A DNA stretch of 64,000 nt, taken from the NCBI RefSeq assembly GCF_017875275.1, contig NZ_JAGGML010000001.1:2811001-2875000 (forward strand), read 5' to 3'. Both the position numbers and the translations under genes were made by a program. Positions within the stretch are counted from its first letter, which is position 1, and each line of letters opens with the position of its first letter. Below the pieces are notes generated by a model, which was given only the letters and a program-made list of their open reading frames with translations, made no database searches and had not been told where the DNA came from. Shown one piece after another: positions 25,938 to 35,433 of the stretch. This stretch comes from Xanthobacter flavus. GTDB lineage: Bacteria > Pseudomonadota > Alphaproteobacteria > Rhizobiales > Xanthobacteraceae.

Positions 25938-26017
25938 CGCGGGGCCGGCGCGGTGGCCGCTCAGGCGCCGCGCGGGCTTTGTCGTTGCTTTCGCTCATGC
26001 GCCGCGCGGGCTTCAGG

Positions 26018-26701
26018 TCACATCTGCGCCCAGCTCCGCAGCAGGTTGTGATAGACGTTGGTGAGCTGCAGCACGGCCGCCTCGTCGTCCGGCAGCCGGC
26101 TGCGCACGGCCATGATGGCGAGGTCGAGGTCGTAGAGCAGCGCCCGCCGGCCATCGTCCTTGATCATGGACTGGGTCCAGAAGAAGGAGCCCCAGCGGCT
26201 GCCGCGGGTGATCTCGTTGACGCTGTGCAGGCTGCTCGCCGGATAGACCACCGCATGGCCGGCGGGGAGCTTCACCGCGTGGACGCCGTAGCTGTCCTCG
26301 ATGAGGAGTTCGCCGCCATCGTAGTCGGCGGGATCGGTGAGGAAGACGGTGGTGGAGACATCCGCCCGCATGCGGCGCCCGGCGCCCGGCACGGCGCGGA
26401 TGGCGCCGTCCACATGGGCGCCGAACTTCATGCCCACGTCGTAGCGATTGAACATGGGCGGCAGCACATGAAGCGGCATCGCCGCCGAATTGAAGACCGG
26501 GTTGCGGCCGAGCGCGCGCAGGATGAGATCGCCCAGCTCTAGAGCCTCGGCCGACTCCACCGGAATCTGCAAATTCCGCTTGGACTTCGCCGCCTGCTCG
26601 CCAGCCGTCACGCGGCCGTCCACCCAGGGCGAGGCCTCAAGCACGCGGCGGCAATGGGCGACCTCGGCGGCGGTAAGGAGTTCAGGGATTTCGACGAGCA
26701 T
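26018..26701 (-). CDS. piuC: Fe(II)/2-oxoglutarate-dependent hydroxylase PiuC/YbiX
   Basis: 227 residues, standard PiuC. The non-haem iron ligands are visible as HVD in FGAHVDGAIRAV and a later His in SLHSVNEITRGSRWGSFFWTQSMI, with the 2-oxoglutarate Arg nearby. N-terminus MLVEIPELLTAAEVAHCRRVLEASPWVDGR is typical. Family members are iron-repressed and lie beside TonB siderophore receptors, as here: the receptor ends 76 bp upstream on the same strand. The natural substrate is not established, perhaps the siderophore or the receptor. Confidence 0.92.
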   Translation of the reverse strand: MLVEIPELLTAAEVAHCRRVLEASPWVDGRVTAGEQAAKSKRNLQIPVESAEALELGDLILRALGRNPVFNSAAMPLHVLPPMFNRYDVGMKFGAHVDGAIRAVPGAGRRMRADVSTTVFLTDPADYDGGELLIEDSYGVHAVKLPAGHAVVYPASSLHSVNEITRGSRWGSFFWTQSMIKDDGRRALLYDLDLAIMAVRSRLPDDEAAVLQLTNVYHNLLRSWAQM

Positions 26702-26777
26702 CGCGCATCCTGGAACGGGAGAACGGCGGCACGGTTCAGAGCCGCGCCGCCGTGGTCGTCGAGGCCTGTGAAGGGCC

Positions 26778-29132
26778 TCAGAAGGTGTAGCCGACGCTCA
26801 GCGTGACCGAGCGGCCGGGCGCCGGAATGGCACGATTGCCCCAGCCCGAGGAGAAGTTCAGGGCGTTGGTGAGATTGTATCCGTTCAGCGCCACCCGATA
26901 CTTGTCGTGCTTGTAGGAGACAAGCGCATCGAGCGAGAAGGTCTCGGGGATGATCGACGAATTGGCGCTGTTGGTGAAGTATCCATCGGCATAAGTGATT
27001 CCGCCGCCCACCAGCAGCTGCCCGGGAATTTGACGCACCACGCCACCCTTGATGAGGTCGTAGGTGGTCCACAGGGTGAAGTTGTTGGGCGAGACGAAGG
27101 GCACCTCGTTGCCCACATAGCTCAGCGTGGGCGAGGTTAGGATCGTCGTGGCGTAATAGGCGTAGCCGGCCTGGATGGTCCAGGCGTCGGTGATGTTGCC
27201 GGTCACGCCCAGCTCGATGCCCTGCACCCGCTGGGTTTCGCCCGTCTCCACCGGGTTGCCGGTGACGGGGTCCGTGTAAAAGACGTTGCTCTTGTTCACG
27301 CGGAAGATCGCGCCGGTGAGGCCGAGCTTGCCGTCCAGCACCGAGACCTTGGCGCCGGCTTCCCACGTCTCGTTGTCCTCCGGCTGGAGGTCGTTCTGCG
27401 TCGGGCTGACCACCGTCACGTCGTTGGTGGGGAAGGCGCCCTGCGGGGTGAAGGACTTGGCGTAGGAGACGTAATAGGTCTGGGTCTTGGTGGGCTCCCA
27501 GATCAGCGAGGCCTTGGGACTCCAGAAGCGGGTGTCGGCATCGGTATAGACCCACGCCTTTTTCTTGTCTTTCGTTCCCGGGCAGACGCCGGTGGTCACG
27601 ACGCACCAGTAATCGTATTCGGTGGAATAATTGTCCCAGCGGATGCCTCCAAGGATGGAGATCTGGTCGGTGAACCAGATGCGGTCGCTGGCGAAGGCGC
27701 CGAAATCCGTGGTGTTGCTGATCTTCTTGCCGTTGTTGCCGCGCGGATTTTCATACAGGAAGTAACCCGTCGTATTCGCGTAGACCGGAAACCAGATGGT
27801 CGACAGGCCCTTGGTGCCGGAGACCGACAGCGCGGTCCGGTTGTCGTCGACGAAGTAATAGTCGATGCCCGCCACCAGTTCATGCCTCAGGAAGCCGGTG
27901 TTGAACTTGGCGATCATGGTCGCCACGTTCTCGGCAGCGAAGCTCTCCTGCAGATAGCCGGGATTGCCGCCGCCGAAGGTGATGGCCGGGTTGTTGCCTG
28001 CGAAGAATTGGCCGGTGCAGCTCGCCGCGTAGGTTGCCGGGGTGGCGGGCACGGTGTTGGTCGATCCGTTGCTGCAACCCGGCACCGAGGTCGCGAAGTC
28101 GCGCGTGTAGTAGCCGACGCGGGTGTCGTTGGTGAAGGTCAGCCAGTCGTTGATCTCGTTCTTGTAGTTGGACGTGAACATGTTGGTGTCGGTACGGTCG
28201 CGGTCGGTCTCCTTGCCGTAGAAGTTGGAGCGCGGGACGCCCCATTCCGTCACCGGCTGGCCGAGGGAGCCGAACTTCTTCACGTCGTTGAAGAGGGGGG
28301 TGACGATGGGCACGCCATAATCCGGCGTGCGGTCGCCGTGCTGGTAGAGATAGTTGAGATAGAGCGTCTGGTTGGTGCCGAGGCCGAAGCCGAGCGAGCC
28401 CATGAGGCCCCAGCGGTTCGCCTCCACATGGTCGCGGTCCACCACGTCCTGGGCGTTGAACATGCCGACGATGCGGGCCGCCGTGGTGTCGTCGATCTGC
28501 TTGTTGAAGTCGAACACGCCGCGATAGAGCGGGCCGGAGCCGAACTGGCCGTCCACGTCATATTTGTCGCCGCGGTGCGCCTGCTTCAACTGCATGTTGA
28601 TGGCGCCGCCCGTGGTGCCGGAGCCGAAGCTTTCCGAGCTGGGGCCCTTGAAAACCTCAACGTTTTCATATGCGAAGCTGTCGCGCACATAGACGCCGAA
28701 ATCGCGCAGGCCGTTGACGAAGACGTCGCCCTTGGCCTGGAAGCCGCGGATGCGGAACTGGTCGCCGTTCATGCCGCCGCCGCCCTCGCCGATGCCGACG
28801 GTGACGCCCGGAACGTTGCGCAGCGCCTGCTCCAGCGTGGTCACGCCCTGCTGCTGCATGGTCTGCTGGGAGATGACGGTGACGGTCTGCGGCGTGTCCT
28901 GGAGGGTGCCGGGCAGGCGCGAGAGGCCGGTGGTCGCCTCCAGCGAATTGACCGGCTCGCCATCGGCATCGACCACGATGGTGGGCAGGTCCATGTCCCC
29001 GGCGTTGGGGGCGGGCGTGGTGGCCTGCTGCGCGAAGGCCTCCGCCAGCGGCACCGCCGAGAGGGTCATCGCAAGGCCGGCGCCGACCGTCGAGCGTGCC
29101 ATGACGGGCCGAAGTGTGCTTAGTGCGCCCAT
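26778..29132 (-). CDS. TonB-dependent siderophore receptor (Fiu/PiuA type)
   Basis: 784 residues. Signal peptide ending near PLAEAFAQ, a TonB box-like LPTIVVDA, the plug domain (LSRLPGTLQDTPQTVTVISQQTMQQQGVTTLEQALRNVPGVT...FRIRGFQAKGDVFVNGLRD...VEVFKGPSSESFGSGTTGGAINM), then a 22-strand barrel ending in the aromatic GYTF. It imports ferric catecholate-type siderophores, judged from the PiuC and Sel1 neighbours. The gene is followed by piuC on the same strand. Upstream lies the 455-bp regulatory region with a duplicated promoter element. Confidence 0.93.
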   Translation of the reverse strand: MGALSTLRPVMARSTVGAGLAMTLSAVPLAEAFAQQATTPAPNAGDMDLPTIVVDADGEPVNSLEATTGLSRLPGTLQDTPQTVTVISQQTMQQQGVTTLEQALRNVPGVTVGIGEGGGGMNGDQFRIRGFQAKGDVFVNGLRDFGVYVRDSFAYENVEVFKGPSSESFGSGTTGGAINMQLKQAHRGDKYDVDGQFGSGPLYRGVFDFNKQIDDTTAARIVGMFNAQDVVDRDHVEANRWGLMGSLGFGLGTNQTLYLNYLYQHGDRTPDYGVPIVTPLFNDVKKFGSLGQPVTEWGVPRSNFYGKETDRDRTDTNMFTSNYKNEINDWLTFTNDTRVGYYTRDFATSVPGCSNGSTNTVPATPATYAASCTGQFFAGNNPAITFGGGNPGYLQESFAAENVATMIAKFNTGFLRHELVAGIDYYFVDDNRTALSVSGTKGLSTIWFPVYANTTGYFLYENPRGNNGKKISNTTDFGAFASDRIWFTDQISILGGIRWDNYSTEYDYWCVVTTGVCPGTKDKKKAWVYTDADTRFWSPKASLIWEPTKTQTYYVSYAKSFTPQGAFPTNDVTVVSPTQNDLQPEDNETWEAGAKVSVLDGKLGLTGAIFRVNKSNVFYTDPVTGNPVETGETQRVQGIELGVTGNITDAWTIQAGYAYYATTILTSPTLSYVGNEVPFVSPNNFTLWTTYDLIKGGVVRQIPGQLLVGGGITYADGYFTNSANSSIIPETFSLDALVSYKHDKYRVALNGYNLTNALNFSSGWGNRAIPAPGRSVTLSVGYTF

Positions 29133-29231
29133 GATCTTTCCCCGTATGGTGAGAGGCCCGGAGATGCTTCCGGCGGGCCGAGTTCGGCAATATTCGACCG
29201 CTGACGGAACGTGCGTCAGGGTGGTGTCTGC

Positions 29232-29256
29232 AATATTGTTCGAAGTAAAACTGTTC
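29232..29256 (-). promoter_or_regulatory. Repeated element, copy 1, upstream of the TonB receptor
   Basis: On the minus strand GAACAGT and GAACAAT lie 15 bases apart in a T-rich stretch, ~100 bp before the receptor start. Copy 2 (29478-29503) has the same two words 16 bases apart. Confidence 0.55.
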
Positions 29257-29297
29257 TAAGGTCTGTTGCGGACCCTGACGAGCAAAGCCTGGTTTGG

Positions 29298-29328
29298 GGC
29301 GCGTCCAACATCAGCCGTTGGACGCGCC
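29298..29328. other. Perfect 12-bp hairpin inside the intergenic region
   Basis: GGCGCGTCCAAC, 7-base loop, exact complement. It lies between the two repeated elements, with no T tract on either side. It could end a short transcript started near copy 2 or be a binding or structural site. Confidence 0.55.
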
Positions 29329-29430
29329 ACTTTGGAAGTCATCATTCTGTTACGGGAGGTATAAAGGCCCGCCGTTCCGCAGCGCAACAATTATGTTTTT
29401 GATCTGGTCCAAGGTGGGCGGAAAAGTGGC

Positions 29431-29465
29431 GAATTGTGATATTGCAATACTGAATGATACAATTC
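29431..29465. promoter_or_regulatory. Compound palindrome: GAATTGT...ACAATTC around TATTGCAATA
   Basis: The outer arms GAATTGT (29431-29437) and ACAATTC (29459-29465) are perfect inverses. Inside lies the perfect 10-bp palindrome TATTGCAATA (29440-29449). The site is within the AT-rich part, upstream of the Sel1 gene. Confidence 0.5.
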
Positions 29466-29477
29466 GCGACGTGATCT

Positions 29478-29503
29478 AAAATTGTTCAAAACAAGAACTG
29501 TTC
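29478..29503 (-). promoter_or_regulatory. Repeated element, copy 2, upstream of the Sel1 gene
   Basis: Minus strand: GAACAGTTCTTGTTTTGAACAAT plus TTT, nearly the same as copy 1. AAGAACTG is also repeated on the + strand at 29493 and 29509. It lies ~85 bp before the Sel1 start codon. Confidence 0.55.
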
Positions 29504-29587
29504 CATTTAAGAACTGCGCGCTCATGGTTGACATCGGAAGCCGCGCCGGCGGTCTATCGCGCGTGATATACCCTTTGCGGGCCGGGC

Positions 29588-30457
29588 ATGAGCGACGAGC
29601 GGATTTCCTACAGCGCCCTGAAGGGCATGAGCGCGGATGAGCTGCGCGCGCGGCTGTCCGCCGAGCCGGGGCGGAGCGCCGCGCTGGTGCGGGCGGCGGC
29701 GCACAATGGCATCAAGAGCGCGCAGGTGGTGTTCGGCCAGATGCTGCTCGACGGCACGGGCGTCGCGCGCGATGCCGAGGCCGCGTGCCGCTGGTTCGTC
29801 ATCGCCGCCGATGCCGGCAGCCTCGACGGCGTGAACATGGTGGGCCGCTGCCACGAGAAGGGCTGGGGCGTGCCGTGCGACCTCGCCGAGGCTGAACGCC
29901 GTTACCGCGCGGCGGCGGAAGAGGGGCACGCCTGGGCGCAGTTCAACCTCGCCTCGCTGCTGGTGAACGCGGACGATTTCGCCGCCGATCCCGCCCGCGC
30001 CCTCCACTGGTTCGTGCGGGCGGCGCGGCAGGGAAATCCGAAGGCCATGGCCATGATCGGAAGGTTCCTCGAACAGGGGTGGGGCCGGCCCGCCGATCCC
30101 GTCGCCGCGCGCCGCTGGTATCGCCGCGCGGCGCTGGGCGGCGATTATCGCGGCCAGTTCGACTATGCCCGCACGCGCTACGAGGACGGCGCGGCGGAGG
30201 AGGCGCGCGTCTGGTTCGCGCGATCCATCGAGGCGGGGGTCCCGGACTTCTGCCGGCTGGCGGCGGAGGGCCTGAGCGCGTCAGGCGATCCGGCGCTTCA
30301 GGCGATCGCCGATCGCGCATCGGAGCGGGTGCGCCAGGCCGATGCGGCGCAGGCGGAGGCCGAACGGCGGGCGGCGCAGGAGATGGCGGCAGCGCGCGCC
30401 GCCGCCCGCAGCTCCCGCCCGCGGCGCGGCTTCGGGCGTTGGCTGCGCATGCGGTGA
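29588..30457 (+). CDS. Sel1-repeat (TPR-like) protein next to the siderophore receptor
   Basis: 289 residues with four to five Sel1 units of ~36 residues (AQVVFGQMLLDGTGVARDAEAACRWFVIAADAGS; GVNMVGRCHEKGWGVPCDLAEAERRYRAAAEEGH; AQFNLASLL...; AMAMIGRFLEQGWGRPADPVAARRWYRRAALGGD). A basic, Ala/Arg-rich coiled tail follows. No signal peptide. Sel1 proteins are interaction scaffolds. In pseudomonads a similar gene sits with piuA/piuC, which is the pattern here, so a link to siderophore uptake is likely though its job is unknown. Confidence 0.88.
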   Translation: MSDERISYSALKGMSADELRARLSAEPGRSAALVRAAAHNGIKSAQVVFGQMLLDGTGVARDAEAACRWFVIAADAGSLDGVNMVGRCHEKGWGVPCDLAEAERRYRAAAEEGHAWAQFNLASLLVNADDFAADPARALHWFVRAARQGNPKAMAMIGRFLEQGWGRPADPVAARRWYRRAALGGDYRGQFDYARTRYEDGAAEEARVWFARSIEAGVPDFCRLAAEGLSASGDPALQAIADRASERVRQADAAQAEAERRAAQEMAAARAAARSSRPRRGFGRWLRMR

Positions 30458-30469
30458 GGCCCGCCCATC

Positions 30470-32470
30470 TCAGTCCCGCGCCAGCGCCGTCACCGGATCG
30501 AGCCGCGAGGCGTTGCGCGCCGGCAGATAGCCGAAGCCCACCCCGATCAGGCTGGAGCACACCACGGCGGCGATGATGGAGCTTGCCGAATAGATCAGCG
30601 TGAAGTTCGAGCCCGAATAGGCGAACAGCACGCCGAACCCCAGCGCCAGCGCGATGCCGCTGACACCGCCCACGAGGCACACCAGCACCGCCTCGATGAG
30701 GAACTGGTTGAGGATGTCGCTCTGCCGCGCCCCCACCGCCATGCGCACGCCGATCTCGCCCACCCGCTCGGACACCGACACCAGCATGATGTTCATCACC
30801 CCGATGCCGCCGACGATGAGCGAGATGACCGCGATGGCGGCGATCAGCACCGTCATGGTCTCGGTGGTGGCGGTGATGGTGTTGCGGATGTCGTCGGTGT
30901 TGATGATGAAGAAGTCCTTGGTGCCGTGGCGCTGGGTGAGGAAGCGCGTCACCTGCTGCTCGGCGACATCCATGGGCGCGTCGTCGGCCACCTTCACGGT
31001 GATGGAGCGCAGCGAGTTGGAGCCCACGAAGCGCGTCTGCACCGAGGTGAAGGGCAGATAGACGGAGAGGTTCTGGCTGGAGCCGAACCCGCCCTGCTGG
31101 GGCGCCGCCACCCCCACCACGCGGGCGAACACGTCGCCGATGAGGATCACCTTGCCGAGCGGCCCGCCGGGCACGTCCTGGAACAGGGTGCGGCGGGTGT
31201 TCTCGTCGATCACCGCATCAAGCTCGCGCCCGCGCACGCTGTCGGCGTCGAACAGCCGGCCCTGCGTCAGCCGCACGCCCTTGGCGGCGAAATAGCCGTC
31301 GCCGACGCCGTTGATGAGGGCGCTGGCCTCGGTGCCGCCGTAGCGCACGGTGGTGGATTTGGAGACGGTCGGCGTCACCGCCGCCACATAATGCTGGCGG
31401 GCGAGGGCGTCGGCGTCCGCCACCACCAGCGTGGTGATGCGGCCCGAGCGTGTGTCGCCGAAGGTGCGGCCGGCGAAGATCTCCAGCGTGTTGGTGCCGA
31501 GGCTGGAGATGTTGGCGAGCACCTTCTGCCGCGAGCCCTCGCCCAGCGCCACCACGCACACCACCGAGGCGATGCCGATGATGATGCCCAGCATGGTGAG
31601 GAAGGTGCGCAGCCGGTGCGCGTTCATGGCCAGAAGCGCCATGATGAAGGCTTCATAGAGCCGGTCGCCGAAGGCGCGCCAGCGGGCGAGGCGCGAGGCC
31701 GGTGCGGCGGCGGGCTTGGGCTCGCTCACGATGCGGGTGCGGGCGGCGGCCGAGGGTCGGTCGGCGACGATCTCGCCGTCGCGGATCTCGATTACGCGCT
31801 GCGCCCGCTCGGCCACCTTCATGTCGTGGGTGACGATGATGATGGTGCGGCCTTCCGCGTTCAGCTCGTCGAGGATGCGCAGCACCTCGGCGCCGCTCTT
31901 CGAATCGAGCGCGCCGGTGGGCTCGTCGGCGAGGATCACGTCGGCGCCGTTCATCAGCGCGCGGGCGATGGAGACGCGCTGCTGCTGGCCGCCGGAGAGC
32001 TGGCCCGGCCGATGGCCGGTGCGATCCGCCATGCCGAGCCGGGCGAGGATGGCCTCCGCCCGCTCGCGCCGCGCCTCGGCATTGGCGCCGGCATAGACGG
32101 CTGGAATTTCGACGTTGCCGAGTGCGGAGAGTTCGCCCAGCAAATGGTAGCGCTGGAAGATGAAGCCGAAATGCTCGCGCCGGAGCGCCGCCAGCTCGTC
32201 CGGCTCCAGCGCCGCCGTCTCCTTGCCGCTCACCCGGTAGCTGCCGGAGGTGGGCCGGTCGAGGCAGCCGAGGATGTTCATGAGCGTGGACTTGCCGGAG
32301 CCCGAGGCGCCGACGATGGCCACCATCTCGCCGCGCGCGATGTCGAGGTCGATGCCCTTCAGCGCCGCGATGGTGCCCTCGCCGGAGGGATATTCGCGCC
32401 ACACGCCCTTGAGCTGGATGAGCGGCGCCTCGCCGGTTCCGGCCACGGGCGGAGCAAGGGATATGTTCAT
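30470..32470 (-). CDS. macB: MacB-type ABC exporter (ATPase fused to permease)
   Basis: 666 residues from the ATG at 32470 with GGGAG 8 bases upstream. N-terminal ATPase: Walker [10 protein letters not shown], signature LSGGQQQR, Walker [13 protein letters not shown]. Then a membrane helix, the large periplasmic MacB core, and three C-terminal FtsX-type helices ([46 protein letters not shown]). It drives export of macrolides, lipopeptides or siderophores from the periplasm through a TolC-like channel. Encoded 13 bp after macA and downstream of a NodT-type channel, giving a complete tripartite system. Confidence 0.93.
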   Translation of the reverse strand: MNISLAPPVAGTGEAPLIQLKGVWREYPSGEGTIAALKGIDLDIARGEMVAIVGASGSGKSTLMNILGCLDRPTSGSYRVSGKETAALEPDELAALRREHFGFIFQRYHLLGELSALGNVEIPAVYAGANAEARRERAEAILARLGMADRTGHRPGQLSGGQQQRVSIARALMNGADVILADEPTGALDSKSGAEVLRILDELNAEGRTIIIVTHDMKVAERAQRVIEIRDGEIVADRPSAAARTRIVSEPKPAAAPASRLARWRAFGDRLYEAFIMALLAMNAHRLRTFLTMLGIIIGIASVVCVVALGEGSRQKVLANISSLGTNTLEIFAGRTFGDTRSGRITTLVVADADALARQHYVAAVTPTVSKSTTVRYGGTEASALINGVGDGYFAAKGVRLTQGRLFDADSVRGRELDAVIDENTRRTLFQDVPGGPLGKVILIGDVFARVVGVAAPQQGGFGSSQNLSVYLPFTSVQTRFVGSNSLRSITVKVADDAPMDVAEQQVTRFLTQRHGTKDFFIINTDDIRNTITATTETMTVLIAAIAVISLIVGGIGVMNIMLVSVSERVGEIGVRMAVGARQSDILNQFLIEAVLVCLVGGVSGIALALGFGVLFAYSGSNFTLIYSASSIIAAVVCSSLIGVGFGYLPARNASRLDPVTALARD

Positions 32471-32483
32471 GCCGGCGGCTCCC

Positions 32484-33752
32484 TCACAGCCCGCCCATGG
32501 GCGGGCGGCGGGGCGGGCCACCGGCGCCACCGCCGGCCACGGCTTCGCCCGTCACCACGCGTTCACCCTCTTGAAGGCCGGAGCGGATCTCCGCCGTCAC
32601 CTTGTCGTTGAGGCCGACCTCCACACGCCGGCGCTCCACCGAACCGTCGGCATTGAGCACGCGCACCCGCCAGCCCTTGCCGGCGCGCTCCAGGGCGGTG
32701 GCGGGCACGGTGAGCACATTCTCCGCCCGGCCGAGGATGATGTGGACCTCGGGCGTCATGTAGGTCCGCAGCTGCCCCTTGGGGTTCGGCACGTCGAACA
32801 CGCCGATGTAATAGATCGCCGACGAGGTGGTGGAGGACGAGGAGGACGAAGAGCTGCTGCTGGTGGTGGAGAAGCTGCTGTCGTTCTTCAGGCTCTCCGG
32901 CGCGGGCTCGATGAAGCCGAGCTTGGCGGTGTGCCGCTCGTCCGGCGCGCCGACGACCGTGAACCACAGGGGCATTCCCGGCGCCACCTTGATGATGTCC
33001 GCCTCGGAAATCTCCGCGCGCACCGTCATCACGTCCAGCTGGCCGAGGATGGCGACGGTGGGGGCCGTCTGGCTCGCGTTCAGGGTCTGGCCCTGCTGCG
33101 CCACCAGGGCGAGCACGGTGCCATCGGCCGGGGCGGTGATCTGGGTGTAGCCGAGATTGGCGCGGGCGGTGTCCACCGCCACCTGCGCGGAGATGATCTG
33201 GGCATCGAGCGCCGCGAGCTGCGCGCGGGTGACCTTCACCGCCGAATCGGCCGCCTCGTAGTCCGCCTGCGAGACGGCCTTCTGCGCCACCATGGTCTTC
33301 TGGCGGGCAAGGGTCTGCTCGTTCAGCACGAGGGTCGCCTCCTTCTCCGCCTTCTGGGCGCGGGTGTTGGCGAGGGAGGCCTCCGCCGTGCGCAAAGCGT
33401 TCTCCTGCGTGACCGAGTCGATCTGGGCGATGAGGTCGCCCTTCTTCACCGTGTCGCCCAGCTTCACCTTGATGGCGAGGATGCGGCCCGAGGCCTGCGA
33501 GCCCACCGCCACGAGGTTGGAGGGCTTCAGCGTGCCGGAAGCCAGCACCGTCTCCTCCAGATTGCCGCGGGTGACGGGTGCGCTCATCAGCCCGGCGCCG
33601 GGCACAGGGGCGGTGTAGCGGCTGTAGCCATAGGCGCCGGCGGCGATGAGGAGGATGAGGGCCAGCCAGCGCCACAGGCGGCGCCGGGGTTTCTTCTTCG
33701 TGCCCGTGGCGGCGGGCGCGCGGGTTTCGTCGAGGGGCGGCATGGCGTTCAC
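32484..33752 (-). CDS. macA: MacA-type periplasmic adaptor
   Basis: 422 residues. A basic N-terminus and one membrane helix ([18 protein letters not shown]) precede the lipoyl halves, a coiled-coil hairpin (~110-200) and beta-barrel/MP domains; a Gly/Pro-rich tail ends it. A run of almost pure Ser/Thr, residues 292-311, is inserted just before [14 protein letters not shown], in a loop of the barrel region. The GTG start overlaps the stop of the NodT-type gene (GTGA). A perfect 18-bp palindrome (32489-32506) falls in the last codons. It links MacB to the outer-membrane channel. Confidence 0.92.
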   Translation of the reverse strand: MNAMPPLDETRAPAATGTKKKPRRRLWRWLALILLIAAGAYGYSRYTAPVPGAGLMSAPVTRGNLEETVLASGTLKPSNLVAVGSQASGRILAIKVKLGDTVKKGDLIAQIDSVTQENALRTAEASLANTRAQKAEKEATLVLNEQTLARQKTMVAQKAVSQADYEAADSAVKVTRAQLAALDAQIISAQVAVDTARANLGYTQITAPADGTVLALVAQQGQTLNASQTAPTVAILGQLDVMTVRAEISEADIIKVAPGMPLWFTVVGAPDERHTAKLGFIEPAPESLKNDSSFSTTSSSSSSSSSSTTSSAIYYIGVFDVPNPKGQLRTYMTPEVHIILGRAENVLTVPATALERAGKGWRVRVLNADGSVERRRVEVGLNDKVTAEIRSGLQEGERVVTGEAVAGGGAGGPPRRPPMGGL

Positions 33753-35326
33753 GGTCGGGCGCTCCCGTCACTGCTCGCGGGCGGCACGATGCGGGCGAAG
33801 TGGGGGCCGGTGTTCTGGTCCACCACTTCGGGCTTCGAGGTATCGACCACCCCGTCCCAGCCGCCGCCGAGCGCCTTGTTGAGGGCGATGTAATATTTGG
33901 TGGTCGCGACCCGGCTCTGGATGAGCTGCGTCTCGGCCGAATAAAGCGAGCGCTCCGCCGTGAGCACGTCGAGGAAGCTCGTGGAGCCGTTCTCGTAGAG
34001 CGCGCGCGAGAGCCGCGCCGCCTCCCGGTAGGAGGTGGCGGCAATGGTCAGCTTGCCGGTCTTGAGGCGCTGCTGGGTCAGCGACACGGAGGCGTTCTCC
34101 ACATCCTCCAGCGCCGTGAGCACGCTCGCCCGGTAGGCGATGAAGGACACGTCGCGATTGGCCTCCGCCACATCCACGAGTGCCTTCAATTGCCCGCCGG
34201 TGAAGATCGGCACGGTGAGCGTCGGCCCGAAGGCCCAGCTGATGGAAGAGGCGCGGCCGAGATTGCCGAGCTGCGAGCCGGTGGTGTCGATGTTGCCGGA
34301 GAGGCTGATGGCCGGATAGCGGTTCGCCTCCGCCTGCCCGATGAGGGCGGTGGACTGGCCGAGCTGGCGCTCCGCCGCCCGTACGTCCGGCCGGTTGGTG
34401 AGCACATCGGCCGGAATGCCGCGCGGCACCGGCAGGCGCGGGGAGGGGACGGGCTTGACCCGCGACAGCCGCAGCATGAGCGCCGCCGGCGGCTGGCCGG
34501 TGAGCACAGAGATGCGGTGGATGGCCGCCGCGAGGGACGCTTCCAGCTCCGGGATGTTGGCCTCGGTGGAGGCGACGAGGCCGGAGGCGTTGGCAAGGTC
34601 CACGGCGGAGGCGGCGCCGGCATCGAGCTTGCGCCGGGTGAGCGCCTCCGTCTCCCGCTGCGAGGCGGCGGTGCGGCGGGCCAGCGCGATCTGCGCCTGA
34701 TAGCCGCGCACGTCCGCATAATAGGAGGCGACATCCCCCACCAGCGTCAGCAGCGCCGCGTCGAGGTCGTTGACCACCGCATCCACATTGTAGGCCGCCG
34801 CCTCCACCCCCCGGCGGTTGGCGCCGAACAGGTCGATCTCCCAACTGGCATCGAGGCCGGCCTGATACTGGCCGTAGCTGTTGTCCACGGTGACGTCGCC
34901 GCCGGTGGAGACCCCGCCGCCGCTGTCGCCCCGCGTGCCGGAGGCGTTGCCGGTGACCTGCGGGAACAGCGATCCCACCTGCTGGCGGTAGGAGGCGCGG
35001 GCGGCGCGCACATTGGCCTTGGCGGTCGCCACATCGAGATTGCCGGCGACCGCCTCCGCCATCAAAGCATCGAGCATGGGATCGCCCATGCGCCGCCACC
35101 ATGCCTTCAGCTGGGGCGCGGCCTCCCCCGTCTTCGCCGTCGCGCCCCATTGGCTGGGGAGGGTGAGCGCCGGCGTGTCATATTCCGGCCCCACCGCGCA
35201 GGCGGAGAGGGTGAGGGCCGCGAGGACGAGGGCGAGGCTGCCCGGGGCGACCCGGAGGGGTCTCCCGGAGGAGCGTCCGGCCGCGGCGGCGGTCGCCGGG
35301 CCAGATCGGCCTTCGAAACGATGCAC
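33749..35326 (-). CDS. NodT-family outer-membrane efflux lipoprotein
   Basis: 525 residues from a GTG at 35326, just before a basic and hydrophobic lipoprotein signal ending in the lipobox LSAC (ALVLAALTLSACAVGPEYD). Two OEP repeats form the TolC-like barrel/tunnel: NLDVATAKANVRAARASYRQQVGSLFPQVTG, LDASWEIDLFGANRRGVEAA and NRYPAISLSGNIDTTGSQLG. The frame could begin upstream (to 35476), but that part overlaps the next gene's end. It supplies the channel for MacAB and is translationally coupled to macA. Confidence 0.88.
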   Translation of the reverse strand: MHRFEGRSGPATAAAAGRSSGRPLRVAPGSLALVLAALTLSACAVGPEYDTPALTLPSQWGATAKTGEAAPQLKAWWRRMGDPMLDALMAEAVAGNLDVATAKANVRAARASYRQQVGSLFPQVTGNASGTRGDSGGGVSTGGDVTVDNSYGQYQAGLDASWEIDLFGANRRGVEAAAYNVDAVVNDLDAALLTLVGDVASYYADVRGYQAQIALARRTAASQRETEALTRRKLDAGAASAVDLANASGLVASTEANIPELEASLAAAIHRISVLTGQPPAALMLRLSRVKPVPSPRLPVPRGIPADVLTNRPDVRAAERQLGQSTALIGQAEANRYPAISLSGNIDTTGSQLGNLGRASSISWAFGPTLTVPIFTGGQLKALVDVAEANRDVSFIAYRASVLTALEDVENASVSLTQQRLKTGKLTIAATSYREAARLSRALYENGSTSFLDVLTAERSLYSAETQLIQSRVATTKYYIALNKALGGGWDGVVDTSKPEVVDQNTGPHFARIVPPASSDGSARP

Positions 35327-35433
35327 GCGTAACCTGCCTTCCCGCCCCGAATCCAAACCTCGATTCGAATCTGAACCCGAACGCCGGCCTGACACCCACC
35401 GGAAACCCGGTGAAACTGCGCCACTATGGGGCA

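Larger units (their letters stand above)
29133..29587. promoter_or_regulatory. 455-bp AT-richer divergent regulatory region
   Basis: No gene is seen between the TonB receptor and the Sel1 gene. It holds two copies of a 25-26 bp element, a perfect 12-bp hairpin and a compound palindrome (listed separately). It is clearly richer in A/T than its surroundings from ~29390 to 29520. The genes on both sides suggest iron-responsive control, but no textbook Fur, Irr or RirA site is obvious to me. Confidence 0.6.

Noticed and set aside
32489-32506. Perfect 18-bp palindrome GCCCGCCCATGGGCGGGC as a regulatory site
   Set aside because: It falls within the last macA codons (Pro-Pro-Met-Gly-Gly) and is explained by GC-rich codons, though a role in the macA-macB junction cannot be fully excluded.
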